From Tritrichomonas foetus (Eukaryota > Parabasalia > Tritrichomonadida > Tritrichomonadidae): DNA of 64,000 bases. The first letter of the stretch is position 1. Each line of letters begins with the position of its first letter. The position numbers were made by a program, and so were the translations under genes. Shown piece by piece: positions 10,401-18,994 of this stretch. The DNA is taken from positions 1 through 64,000 of the forward strand of contig MLAK01000589.1 in the NCBI GenBank assembly GCA_001839685.1. Reading direction: 5' to 3'. A model generated the notes under the pieces. It was not told the origin of the DNA. It saw only the letters and a program-made list of their open reading frames with translations, and ran no database searches.

Positions 10401-12082
10401 TTGACGGTGCAGGATTACAAAGATTCTTAATTGGAACTGGATGGGATAGAGACGATTTAGTTGGTACACTGGATTTAAAGACAAAGAAGCATTATGTATA
10501 TCATACGCTTGGTACTCAAAGACCAGCTAATATTCTGATTTTTGATCAACAATGGAAACCATTCAGTGAAATTCCACCAGATATGGTGACAGAATTTCCA
10601 GCAGATATTCCTAATGATCCAACATTATGCGTATTTAATAAGGATGGCGAACGTAAATGTTCTGATTCACTTAGTGATCTCATCGATGAAACTAACAATG
10701 GCGCAGTTGATGTTGTTAGCAATCAAGATATTGATTCATCATTGCTTAAAGGATCCATTAATTTAAAATCGATCAATCCCATGAATCAAATTACTATTAG
10801 TGGTAATGATAATATTACAGTTGATGATTTTCAAGTTACCAATGCTAAAATTGCATTCAATCCAAAATCTGACAATGTCCAATTGACAGCTAAAAATAAC
10901 GTTACATTGAGTAATGTTGAGGAAATTACTTCACCAGTTCCAGTTAAAATCAAAGCTCCTAATATAACAATGGGTGCTAAACTTTATGAATCGATAGACG
11001 ATTGGAATGGTGTTTTAGACGCAGGATCTCTAAAAACACCAAAAGTTTCAGATGGGGATATTAACGTTGATGTTTCAAATATTCCGGAGGGAAATCTCAT
11101 TGATTTTCGCTCAGGAATTACTATTTCAGATCCAAATAACAGCCTTGGAATTACAGGAGTAGAATCATACGATGTTAATATTAAAGGTTCAAACGATGTT
11201 GATGCTATTTATCCACCACAAAAAGAATCAGAACCAGAAATAACCAGTGCTAAATTACTTGCAAGTGGGACACGAACATTTGACCTTCCTGATTCATCTA
11301 AACTTCGCCTGAGAGGTTATGTAACAAAAACTCGTGTTAAATCTCCTAATGGGGTTACACAAATTACAGCAAAAGAAGGATCATTAGAAATTGTTGATGG
11401 CTCAGTAATTGAAGTTGGATTTGATACTTTATCTCTGATCGAAAACACTGATACACCAGAGAGATTGATTGTTAATACAGATTTAGATAAACATATAGAT
11501 ACTACAGTTGTTTTTGCTAATGGAACAGCTATGCTTCTCTCAGGTAATGAAAGTATTAACATTCAAGTTTACAATGCGGAAATTCATGTTTCTACAAATA
11601 TGAGTATAGAATATGAGAGTGAATCAGCTAGAGGATCTCTTTCATTAAGTGGAAATGAAGTTAATGAACAAGAATATGGTACACATTTGGATCCATCATC
11701 GTCACATGTGATTTCTATTCTGCCAAGTGTAGATGATTCATCAAGTGAATCAAATAATGATTCATCAAGTGAATCAAGTAAAGATTCATCAAGTGAATCA
11801 AGTAAAGATTCAACAAATGAGTCAAATGATGGTTCAACAAATGAGCCAAGTTATGATTCATCAAATGATCCAAATGATAATGACACTAACTCAAATAAAT
11901 TACAGAGAGGTGCAATTACTGGAATTGTTATAGCAATAATTGTTATTGTTGCAGCAGTTATTTTGGTTATTATAGTCATCAAGAGGCGTTTAAATAGAAT
12001 GCGTTCAACTTCTGAAGGAGCTCAAAATGAAGAAAATATTGATGATAACATAGAAGATCACCAAGAAAAACATTTGATTTAA
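7499..12082 (+). CDS. Large type I membrane surface protein, unknown family
   Basis: 1527 residues. The ATG at 7499 opens a short hydrophobic signal peptide (MFLLLFFTSIYA). A very long ectodomain without recognised domains follows; it is rich in beta-branched residues and N-x-S/T sites and poor in Cys. Residues 1413-1460 are six 8-residue Asp/Ser/Glu repeats that act as a stalk. A strong transmembrane helix lies near 1471-1494, followed by a 33-residue tail starting KRRLNRMRS. The architecture (signal peptide, ectodomain, Ser-rich stalk, single helix, basic-then-acidic tail) fits a trichomonad surface receptor or adhesin, but no function is visible. A TCATAAC motif just upstream of the ATG may be the initiator. 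Confidence 0.85.
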   Translation: MFLLLFFTSIYAVRKKVIIKPNITRSAFNRTKGFQALVDKNLVSDGKDSSVSGFAKSAEFYNESSGKTEHISVWFVKGGTTVAETIITAYKIDENGNSEVFLGPVTSTGEDLKVGYVLQPVVHHDSNGVYTVYFLHLTKQQMKLIEITKDKFTAHPIVNSGMLHVKGKDLLSFEDDYVMHAYIIEIGTKGSMIFRQPLFCVPEDPIYYACIPLLALDIETKTLSQIMIPDMLNGRTNKLQDPVYSFNVDGVNKRVVLVSKLIYGPRRAEDDEVYKYQYVNFSCPIWFNGVKGHPGIPDSEPSYYSSYDRDLKTPNEVHYVQPEAPKTPVKMLSSTNSGKSGKKTQEESSYFMRSILFYQQASLSTHTMRTTNNGFCFGEYCTVPYQIPANWGIDGQYESQDNRADYSDRFGIRVIKIKNRDYEGLYEKVIYDDIALYLDLRDIGKDRTVFSSFAGDCTIEFLQPPVVNSDGVITFTSLPLQVVYRCRQNFLTYSITIDPSNTTEVEVPDDVLLELGVPKEITFIPTREVLYVMDEMNPKKVTGELKPQTEELLLKYAEVVNKYDSVAYYTGFDGGNYNSEALKLFVDKQTRQDVELGQQYTDVHIKLSVIPLPNNQKAYFNDTLYIKTGQGASRISSSFEIFGVDPHERTNLVFAINKDNDNDDSRVFKRDLLVKNTDLFFEHIGGETHSTIFVEGSMILENSYITHSNLKKIKFRVTKGATLDTNSISDRVEITVGQLSTGIRYKFVNNSRSFDGVGQSRYIVLGRQLAGLSKNYPTDKNPSKIELSGIEENVFMLNPFSYQRGTTAFVDILYFSSDISDGLGFPNTTLIFDPARTSVSKVQLNVPQQLPFENGEKLYVNVLQRPGKTMEIILNLTSKCPIITNSPITCSFGTAVLIPTINDMEQAKIRFDPLDGPSEMILLDEGFILKCKGRSAKFTRAKNVSLFAGKVLLKISVHSSCTKINQTFDGAGLQRFLIGTGWDRDDLVGTLDLKTKKHYVYHTLGTQRPANILIFDQQWKPFSEIPPDMVTEFPADIPNDPTLCVFNKDGERKCSDSLSDLIDETNNGAVDVVSNQDIDSSLLKGSINLKSINPMNQITISGNDNITVDDFQVTNAKIAFNPKSDNVQLTAKNNVTLSNVEEITSPVPVKIKAPNITMGAKLYESIDDWNGVLDAGSLKTPKVSDGDINVDVSNIPEGNLIDFRSGITISDPNNSLGITGVESYDVNIKGSNDVDAIYPPQKESEPEITSAKLLASGTRTFDLPDSSKLRLRGYVTKTRVKSPNGVTQITAKEGSLEIVDGSVIEVGFDTLSLIENTDTPERLIVNTDLDKHIDTTVVFANGTAMLLSGNESINIQVYNAEIHVSTNMSIEYESESARGSLSLSGNEVNEQEYGTHLDPSSSHVISILPSVDDSSSESNNDSSSESSKDSSSESSKDSTNESNDGSTNEPSYDSSNDPNDNDTNSNKLQRGAITGIVIAIIVIVAAVILVIIVIKRRLNRMRSTSEGAQNEENIDDNIEDHQEKHLI
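11735..11878 (+). repeat. 24-bp coding repeat, 6 units (Ser-rich stalk)
   Basis: Six in-frame 24-bp units encode DSSSESNN, DSSSESSK twice, DSTNESND, GSTNEPSY and DSSNDPND. The first three are nearly identical and the last three have diverged. It lies just outside the transmembrane helix and probably varies in length between strains. Confidence 0.85.
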
Positions 12083-12196
12083 GATAAGGATATATTTATA
12101 TATTTTTTTCTTTTAATGTATAAGATTTTATAAAATTTTTTCACAACGATCTTGAATATCGATTTCTTTCTTTTCTTCTAAGTATATTAAGAATTT

Positions 12197-12197
<1 letters not shown>

Positions 12198-12265
<68 letters not shown>
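12198..12265 (+). repeat. 68-bp poly(A) tract
   Basis: An uninterrupted run of A that begins 116 bp after the stop codon of the preceding gene. That is too far to be a typical trichomonad poly(A) site, where the signal overlaps or closely follows the stop. It is a genomic homopolymer, either replication slippage or a retroposition scar. Confidence 0.9.
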
Positions 12266-12268
<3 letters not shown>

Positions 12269-12475
12269 AGAATATTCCAATCAAAAACAATTCATCTCAC
12301 TACGTTTAATAATTTAAATTTCTAAAACGTTTCAAGAACTAATTACAGATGAGAATTTATACAAAAAGATAACTAATGTTTCCCCAACTATATTGAAGTG
12401 TTGTAATTATTTCAGCGGTTTTGTAAAAAACTTTTTGATAATATATTCAGGAAAAAGTGAAGAAATGAATTTAAA

Positions 12476-12608
12476 ACAAGCATGAATCTTTCTCAAGAAG
12501 AAAAATTTTTCTTTATTGTTAGACACAAAATTCGTTCCTTTGAGACGAAAAGTTTTTTTGCGCACTTTTTGACTAATTTTTAAACTACCTACAATGATTC
12601 ATGCTTGT
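12476..12608. repeat. 13-bp inverted repeat spanning 133 bp
   Basis: acaagcatgaatc at 12476-12488 is the exact reverse complement of gattcatgcttgt at 12596-12608. It could be the ends of a tiny non-autonomous element or a weak hairpin. No clear target duplication was seen. Confidence 0.5.
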
Positions 12609-13158
12609 ATATGGGAGGAAGAGAGACACTACTGCCACATATTATACAAATGATATCATTAAGTACATTTCCGCGGAAACATATGGTTTTTTTGATGATT
12701 AGTTCATGCTGGAAACATGCAGAACCAACAAATCATACTTTTTTAATAATTAAAATAATCCTATCGTTCATGTATTTTTAAAAACCATTTTTTTGAATTT
12801 TATCCCCTATCGTTCAGATATTTTTGAATAATCCTCAAAAAGTGCTGCTTTAAAAACGAAAAACCTTTGAATAGAAATGCGATTTTTGTAAGGATATTTT
12901 GAATAATTGTGAGTCCTCATTAATTCAACATTTTTCATAATATTGTCAATAGTTTAATAACAGTTTTACTTACGTAATATGGTTTTTCTCTTTCTGTTTA
13001 AACCACCAAATTTTACACTTTATTGATTATTTTTCTGTCCACTTTTTCTTATTCTTTTCTTTTTTTTTTGATTAAAAAGCGCCACCACAATATATTTTTT
13101 GAAAATTCTTTTCTGCCAGTAAATTTTTACAGAAATCCAAAATCGAAAAATATAATTC

Positions 13159-13164
13159 TCACAA
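13159..13164 (+). promoter_or_regulatory. Putative initiator (Inr) of the kinase gene
   Basis: TCACAA lies 8 bases before the ATG at 13169 and resembles the trichomonad initiator TCA+1-Py-T-W, with one mismatch. The implied transcript start is the A at 13161, giving a very short leader, as is usual in this group. Confidence 0.4.
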
Positions 13165-13168
13165 AAAT

Positions 13169-14464
13169 ATGTCGCACTCCAAAAGCAGTTCATTTAAAGT
13201 TCCTGGTTATTCTATCGGGAAGCTTCTCGGTCGTGGGGCAACAGCAGATGTTTTTCTAGCAGTGAGTCAACAAACTGGAACTCGATTAGCTTGCAAAAGA
13301 ATCACCGAAAATAATATCGAGAATATTACGCTAATTAAGGCCGAACTTAAAGCATTGAAATCGCTAAGCCACGAAAATATTTGTAATCTACAAAATTTCT
13401 TCCAATCTGACCATTATTACTATTTCATGCTCGATTTCTGTGAAGGCGGAACACTCGAAAAATATATCGTAATGAAAAAAAGATTGCCCGAAGACGAATG
13501 CAAAGTGATTTTCAAGCAAATATTAAATTGCTTGAATTATTGCCATTCCCGAGGAATCGCCCATCGCGATTTAAAGCCGTCCAATATTCTCATCACGAAG
13601 TACCCAGAAATTAAGATTTCCGATTTTGGCCTTTCAAAACTTAATTCTAATTCACAAATTATGGCACAGACCCAATGCGGCACATTATATTTCATGGCAC
13701 CCGAGTGCTTCGGAGGATCAGTTTATGATGCCTCAAGAGCGGATATTTGGAGTGCTGGCGTTGTGCTTCTTGTCATGGCAACTGGAAAGCTGCCGTGGAG
13801 AGCCACAAGCATTCAGAGACTTGTTGCTGAAATGAAATCATGCAATTTTTTGGCAGAGCCTTTTGATGACCTTTCAAGGGAATTTAATTTGTTTTTAAGG
13901 AAGATTTTTCATGCTGTACCTGAAAATAGACTTGATGCAGCTTCTTTATTAACTCAGCCCTGGTTTTCATCATCAACTCCATCATTAAATCCATCATCGA
14001 CTCAGTTCTCTTCAAGTTTCTCAAAAACAACAAATGCAACAGCAACTCATTCGCCATTAATTTCTGCTTCTTTATCAAATCCTTCAGACTTTTCTCACAT
14101 ACCGAATAAGACGTCAAAAACATCACAGGCCATTTCACAAAGTATTTCTCATAATATATCAGCCCACAATTCATCAAATTTACTTACAAATCCTTTTGTA
14201 TGCTCTTTTAATAGTACTACGGGTGGGAAACCAATAAAACCTGTGTCGTCTACTGGAGCAACACCAACTTTCGCCTCTCCTGCACGCCCAGGTCCAACTC
14301 CGAAATCTGATCAGCCACCAATTTCATTGAATAAAACATCTCCAATACACGCATCAACACCTGTTTTTAATATGAAGCAAGCGCAAGAGCAACACCAAAA
14401 GCCTCTCCCAGCAAATGATCCAAAGAAAAAAGTCCTAAAGCTGAATTTCAGCAAGAAAGACTAA
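13169..14464 (+). CDS. Ser/Thr protein kinase, CAMK-like
   Basis: 431 residues with a complete kinase domain at about 14-271. Visible motifs are the Gly-rich loop LGRGATADVF, the ATP-anchoring Lys43 in the ACK motif, Glu59 of helix C, the catalytic loop HRDLKPSN at 132-139, DFG at 152-154, and a CGTLYFMAPE activation-segment end. RDLKPSN marks a Ser/Thr kinase, and the overall style resembles CAMK/SNF1-type kinases. The remaining 150 residues are Ser/Thr/Pro/Asn-rich, without a recognised regulatory domain, and end in a short basic stretch. All catalytic residues are present, so it is probably active. Substrate unknown. The gene is convergent with the 14742-17462 gene. Confidence 0.93.
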   Translation: MSHSKSSSFKVPGYSIGKLLGRGATADVFLAVSQQTGTRLACKRITENNIENITLIKAELKALKSLSHENICNLQNFFQSDHYYYFMLDFCEGGTLEKYIVMKKRLPEDECKVIFKQILNCLNYCHSRGIAHRDLKPSNILITKYPEIKISDFGLSKLNSNSQIMAQTQCGTLYFMAPECFGGSVYDASRADIWSAGVVLLVMATGKLPWRATSIQRLVAEMKSCNFLAEPFDDLSREFNLFLRKIFHAVPENRLDAASLLTQPWFSSSTPSLNPSSTQFSSSFSKTTNATATHSPLISASLSNPSDFSHIPNKTSKTSQAISQSISHNISAHNSSNLLTNPFVCSFNSTTGGKPIKPVSSTGATPTFASPARPGPTPKSDQPPISLNKTSPIHASTPVFNMKQAQEQHQKPLPANDPKKKVLKLNFSKKD

Positions 14465-14741
14465 TTTATTCAACTTTTTGTGTTTTTGTGTTTCTATATA
14501 TTAATTATGTTTAGTAAATTACGAGTGCGATCTTACCAATTTTTCGATATCTTTTTTCGAATATGACAATCAGAAACTATAAAATTATAAAACACCAAGA
14601 AGTTGATGAATCAATTGATGATTTATCATGATTGGATATCAATATCAATATGGAAAAGAAAAGATGTTAGATAAAGAAATATAGTATTAAACTCTATATT
14701 TAATTACAATCTAAATTATATTAATAATATCAACAAATATC

Positions 14742-17462
14742 TTATATTTCATTCTCCAATTCTTCAGTTATCTTTTTAAACAATCTTTTGTTATGACCTA
14801 CAATCTTCTTTAGGTACATTTCAATGTTTTCTATCCCTTGTTCTTGGTTCGGATTCAATAGCTTCCTTAAATCAGAAATAGAATAGAATATTTTCTTTAT
14901 CCACATGTAAATTCGAATAAAACAGTCAGATTTCGAATTCATTAAAACAAAGCAAAAGAATTTATTTTCATTCCCTTTAACAGCATCAAACTCAGACACT
15001 TTCAACATCATTTCCCCTAATAGGACAATCCAAATAATACATGTGCCGATTTTATAATCGCACATGAAATCAACAAAATTGGAGATTTTATTTCCAATAG
15101 TTTTCCAATCAGGATGTAATTTTGTATACTTTCCAAGCTTCCTTATACGATATGTATTCATTAACTTTACGTATTCTTCAACAATAACCGGAATCATTTT
15201 ATCATTATAATGATAATCAAATTCATTCAATTTAAGACAATATAGCAGAAATTTTGTTTCATTTCCATCTACTTGCTCTATCAAATTGCCAACACTATTT
15301 GTAAACCGTTGGAAATTATTCATATTTATGGTATTAATCAGAAGTGTCTGCCTTCTTAATGTAGTGAAATCGGTAAATGAACTTTGTTTTGGAATTTTTT
15401 TATTTTTGCTGACTGTGTTAGATCTATGTCTTGACAATTCATCATCTTTGATTTGAATCTGCCGTTTTTTAGTTCCATCAGTATGCTGATGGGAATTCCT
15501 CAGCTTAAATGGAGCAGATTTCATTACTGGGGGGCTATGTTTTCCACTGGTGTTCAATGCAATGAAGCTATCAGTTCTTTTTCTCACTTCACCTTTACTC
15601 TCAGGTTTATTATCGTCATTTTCAAAAATATCATCGAAATTAATGTTTCCATTTGTACTATAGTAGTTGCTGTAGTTATTTGCGTTATTGATTTTATTAG
15701 ATTTGTTACTATTACTATTGTTATTGTTACTGTTACTGTTATCGTAATTGTTATTTTCATCAGAATTTGAATTAACAACATTAGCAATTAGTTTTGAGTT
15801 ACTTAGAACACTATCTCTGGAAGTTAATGGATGCCTTTCAAATGATATATTTATTTTTTTTTGGATAATAGAGTTCAATGATATGTTACTGGCCGTTGAA
15901 GTAATTTCGGCTTTCTTTGATTGAAGAAGCTTTTCAGTGAAACTATAATGTGAACGTATTTGTTCATATTTTCTTTTCGAAATTTCATTTTCAACAAATG
16001 ATTTAAAGGCTCCTAATTTGAGAAGATACTCGAATTTCTCATCATCATAAATTAATAATTTTTCATCATGTGTATCAAGCATTAAATTATTTGACATATT
16101 TAATACTCTAGTTACATCAGGCTGCTTTGATATGGGTTTGGGATGAAAATCATTATTGTTTAGACTGCTAAATGAACTTGAGCCAGGTTGGTTGGTTTTA
16201 GTATCTCCAGGGGTTAATTCTTTTTTCTTAAAGCACATATTTAAGGGAATTTCTAGAGACATTGGAACAAAGTTTTTGATTGATTCCTTATTTACAGGAA
16301 AAATTTTAACAAATCGAATGGTATTTTCTTTCAGTTCTTCATTAAAAACACTTTTTTTAATTATATCTTGGATTAAATAACAATCATGTTGACATATTAT
16401 TAAGTTTGAATGAGTTCCAACGATATCTGCAACAAATCTAGAGTTTGTTGCAACTGTTAATGTATGAATAATCATTTTAAATTGCGGCGAGTTTGGATGT
16501 TGACTTGAAAAATCCAAAATTTTGGTGATTTCGTTATGAAAGTTGGAAAGTTGGAATATATTTTGAATACTTTGACGATTCGTGATTCGTGAATTAATGG
16601 CTGTTTTGTTTCCGTTGAATTTTAAATGAAACCAGTTAAATGACCTTTCAATTAAGTACTTGCACACAAATAAAGCACATGTGGGAGAATTTACTTCATT
16701 GAACTTTTTCAGAATACTGTGCTGATAAATTGAGAGAGAACATGAGGCACTTTTTAGACATTTTAAAAACTTGTAAAAAATAGGCCCACTCATTTTTGAA
16801 GACGGGTCAGAAATTGAAGAAACTGATAATTCAAAATTAAGGAAATTTTCCCATAAAACTAAGGAAAAATTCGATGTAGATTCAATAAATGAAAGGCAAA
16901 AATACCAAAATGTTCCAATATCACCACTCTCAAGCATTGAAATCAAAAAACGATAGGATAGTTTTTGAAAGCCATTCGTGAAAAAGTGATGAAATATTGA
17001 GGGAAATGTAATCGCCGCAAAGTAGCTTAAATATTCATTTCTTGTTCGGAAATAATCAACAACAATAATTGCAAACTTTTCTGGATTTTGCAATATTAAT
17101 ATCAACCAATCCAAAACGATTCCGCTATTCATTCCTGTTAAAAAGTTATGAATTCGTTGTGGCGTTCGTTTTGATAGATTTATAATTTCGACGAAATCAA
17201 CTTTGAGAAGATCAGCAAAATCGCTTGAAAAAAAATTCTCGATTTTTATTTGATGCGTAATTGTCAACAAATCAAGAAGCATTTGCTTGTTTTGTCGCTC
17301 GAGTTTCATAATGTTTTTTTCAACGTTGAGCTGGCTGAGATGATTTTTAAAGTCCTGCTCATTCATTACTGCCACTTTTATTTCAAAAAGCTGAACTGAA
17401 CCAAGCAAAAAGGTCAAATCGAAAATTCCTCTTTTGAAAAGGGTTTTGAAAGGATAAGTCAT
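14742..17462 (-). CDS. Helical protein, possibly SAPS (phosphatase-regulator) like
   Basis: 906 residues. The ATG at 17462 is used; a second in-frame Met is at residue 33. The N-terminal half is alpha-helical. It includes a stretch around residues 30-60 with an acidic-hydrophobic pattern, and a later one (INLSKRTPQRIHNFL, then SGIVLDWLILILQ) resembling the repeat units of SIT4/PP6-associated SAPS proteins. This match is by eye and weak. An Asn/Ser-rich linker lies near residues 561-614, followed by a basic Ser-rich segment and a final helical block. Alternatives are any ARM/HEAT-type scaffold. Trichomonads carry many such proteins, so the gene is certain and the function is not. The upstream TTTTCATGTAAAAA may contain the initiator. 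Confidence 0.6.
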   Translation of the reverse strand: MTYPFKTLFKRGIFDLTFLLGSVQLFEIKVAVMNEQDFKNHLSQLNVEKNIMKLERQNKQMLLDLLTITHQIKIENFFSSDFADLLKVDFVEIINLSKRTPQRIHNFLTGMNSGIVLDWLILILQNPEKFAIIVVDYFRTRNEYLSYFAAITFPSIFHHFFTNGFQKLSYRFLISMLESGDIGTFWYFCLSFIESTSNFSLVLWENFLNFELSVSSISDPSSKMSGPIFYKFLKCLKSASCSLSIYQHSILKKFNEVNSPTCALFVCKYLIERSFNWFHLKFNGNKTAINSRITNRQSIQNIFQLSNFHNEITKILDFSSQHPNSPQFKMIIHTLTVATNSRFVADIVGTHSNLIICQHDCYLIQDIIKKSVFNEELKENTIRFVKIFPVNKESIKNFVPMSLEIPLNMCFKKKELTPGDTKTNQPGSSSFSSLNNNDFHPKPISKQPDVTRVLNMSNNLMLDTHDEKLLIYDDEKFEYLLKLGAFKSFVENEISKRKYEQIRSHYSFTEKLLQSKKAEITSTASNISLNSIIQKKINISFERHPLTSRDSVLSNSKLIANVVNSNSDENNNYDNSNSNNNNSNSNKSNKINNANNYSNYYSTNGNINFDDIFENDDNKPESKGEVRKRTDSFIALNTSGKHSPPVMKSAPFKLRNSHQHTDGTKKRQIQIKDDELSRHRSNTVSKNKKIPKQSSFTDFTTLRRQTLLINTINMNNFQRFTNSVGNLIEQVDGNETKFLLYCLKLNEFDYHYNDKMIPVIVEEYVKLMNTYRIRKLGKYTKLHPDWKTIGNKISNFVDFMCDYKIGTCIIWIVLLGEMMLKVSEFDAVKGNENKFFCFVLMNSKSDCFIRIYMWIKKIFYSISDLRKLLNPNQEQGIENIEMYLKKIVGHNKRLFKKITEELENEI

Positions 17463-18340
17463 TTTTTACATGAAAATCCTGAGAAGAAAATATTTGTGAA
17501 CATTGCGAACTTTTTGAATGACTGTCAATTCATTGTTGAAAAGATGGGTTCTTTTTTCCTCATATAAATTTCAATTTGCCCAATGTTTTTTTGAATATTT
17601 GATAAATAGGTTGAATTCAATTAAATTCACTTTTTCAATTCGATATCAAGTTTTATCACATTTATTCACCGGTCATTTTTCCGAAATCGAAATATCTTGT
17701 TATCAAACCTTCTTTCATCCATATTCACCATATAATAAATATATAATTAATTAATAAAAGTATTCACTTGGAAGGCAAATCTAATAGTTGATCTCTTTCA
17801 GGATATAATTAATAATATTTTACATAAAATTATTTTATGAATTTTTTCAATCATCACAGAAAAAGTAGAAAAGCAAATAACGTTTGTCAATAATTGCGAA
17901 ATTTGTCAATTTGCAAAACCGAAATAAAGTATGACTCTATCACTCCTTGTTCTATTTTTCTAATTTTTATTTTTTACGAAGTTGTCACTTTTTGTAATTC
18001 TCATATTTCTTTTTTCATTCATAAGTCACTCAATTCTTTAATATAAGTTTTCTTATTATTACATTTTAACATATAGTCGATAAAGAACCTATATATAATT
18101 TTTATTCTAGAATAAAGTCGACTTCCAATTTTCAATAATTTATCGATTCAACAAAACCTTTTTTGAATTAATGTAGCTTATCAAGCGTCCTGAGTAATTA
18201 TAAAAAATTAAGTGAGGCTGTGGGAAGAACTTTTTCATTTTTTCCATTTTTTAATTAACTTCCAATTCAGAAATTTCTGCCCATTTTAGGTGGTTCAAAA
18301 TTTGTAAGGGTTGGTAAGAAGAAGACAAAAACAAAAAAAA

Positions 18341-18341
<1 letters not shown>

Positions 18342-18401
<60 letters not shown>
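18342..18401 (+). repeat. 60-bp poly(A) tract abutting the gap
   Basis: A pure A run, preceded by an A-rich degenerate stretch, ends exactly where the N run begins. Such homopolymers commonly break assemblies, which probably explains the gap. Confidence 0.9.
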
Positions 18402-18605
18402 NNNNNNNNNNNNNNNNNNNNNNNNNNNNNNNNNNNNNNNNNNNNNNNNNNNNNNNNNNNNNNNNNNNNNNNNNNNNNNNNNNNNNNNNNNNNNNNNNNN
18501 NNNNNNNNNNNNNNNNNNNNNNNNNNNNNNNNNNNNNNNNNNNNNNNNNNNNNNNNNNNNNNNNNNNNNNNNNNNNNNNNNNNNNNNNNNNNNNNNNNNN
18601 NNNNN
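18402..18605. other. Assembly gap (204 N)
   Basis: A run of unknown bases. Its true length and content are unknown. It could contain more of the ankyrin-gene copy that resumes at 18606. Confidence 0.99.
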
Positions 18606-18861
18606 ATGTTTGGATTATTACAATCTGCTTTCGATAAAACAAAATCTCGGATGATATTCTTTGGTGATTCATATTTGATTGAAGAATGTTCTAAGAAAGA
18701 AAAGTCATTACATTTAATTCTATCATCATTTGTTAATAATGAAACAGCTTCATAAAATTTACAAGCAAAAATATTTTGAATTTCTTTTTCAATTAACAAA
18801 TATTCTTGTGAATGTAATATAATTTTGAATAATTCAATATTTTTTTGCATTGTACAATATC
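18606..18861 (-). pseudogene. Duplicated fragment of the downstream ankyrin gene
   Basis: 18606-18851 is identical to 24615-24860, offset 6009 bp and in the same orientation. After one mismatch at 18852, nine more bases match and then similarity ends. It encodes about 82 residues of the C-terminal ankyrin region, beginning MQKNIELFK. The left edge is the gap itself, so the real extent is unknown. Zero divergence means a very recent duplication or a misassembly in which a contig end was copied. Confidence 0.85.
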
Positions 18862-18981
18862 ATATCATATCTATGACCATTTTCTCATTCGAAAATGTGA
18901 TATAAAAAAAACACAGTTTTTCACATCATGACAATTTGGAAATGCCATATAAACTTTTTCAATTGGGACTTTCTGACATTT

Positions 18982-18987
18982 TCATTC
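18982..18987 (+). promoter_or_regulatory. Putative initiator (Inr) of the 18995 gene
   Basis: TCATTC, with the implied +1 A at 18984, lies 11 bases before the ATG at 18995. It matches the trichomonad TCA-Py-T core and the usual short leader. Confidence 0.5.
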
Positions 18988-18994
18988 CCATTTT

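Larger units (their letters stand above)
12083..13168. other. Intergenic region with poly(A) tract
   Basis: Holds a 68-bp A tract at 12198-12265 and a 13-bp inverted repeat spanning 12476-12608, both listed separately. No gene was recognised. The short frame ending at 13259 overlaps the kinase start in another frame and is a shadow. Confidence 0.5.
17463..18994. other. Intergenic region with assembly gap
   Basis: The region between two divergently transcribed genes. From left to right it holds AT-rich DNA, a poly(A) run at 18342-18401, 204 unknown bases at 18402-18605, a fragment copied from the ankyrin gene at 18606-18861, and the promoter of the 18995 gene. Any open frame running through the Ns is meaningless. 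Confidence 0.8.

Noticed and set aside
13023..13259. 78-codon frame overlapping the kinase start
   Set aside because: It is out of frame with the kinase, which has complete catalytic motifs and its own ATG and initiator.
15405..15425. A minus-strand CTAACACAG string suggesting an intron end
   Set aside because: It lacks the full 12-base motif, and the surrounding frame is open and coding-like, so it is just coding sequence.
18251..18850. Minus-strand open frame across the poly(A) tract and N run
   Set aside because: It is an artefact of translating Ns and homopolymer. Only the ankyrin-derived part at 18606-18861 is meaningful.
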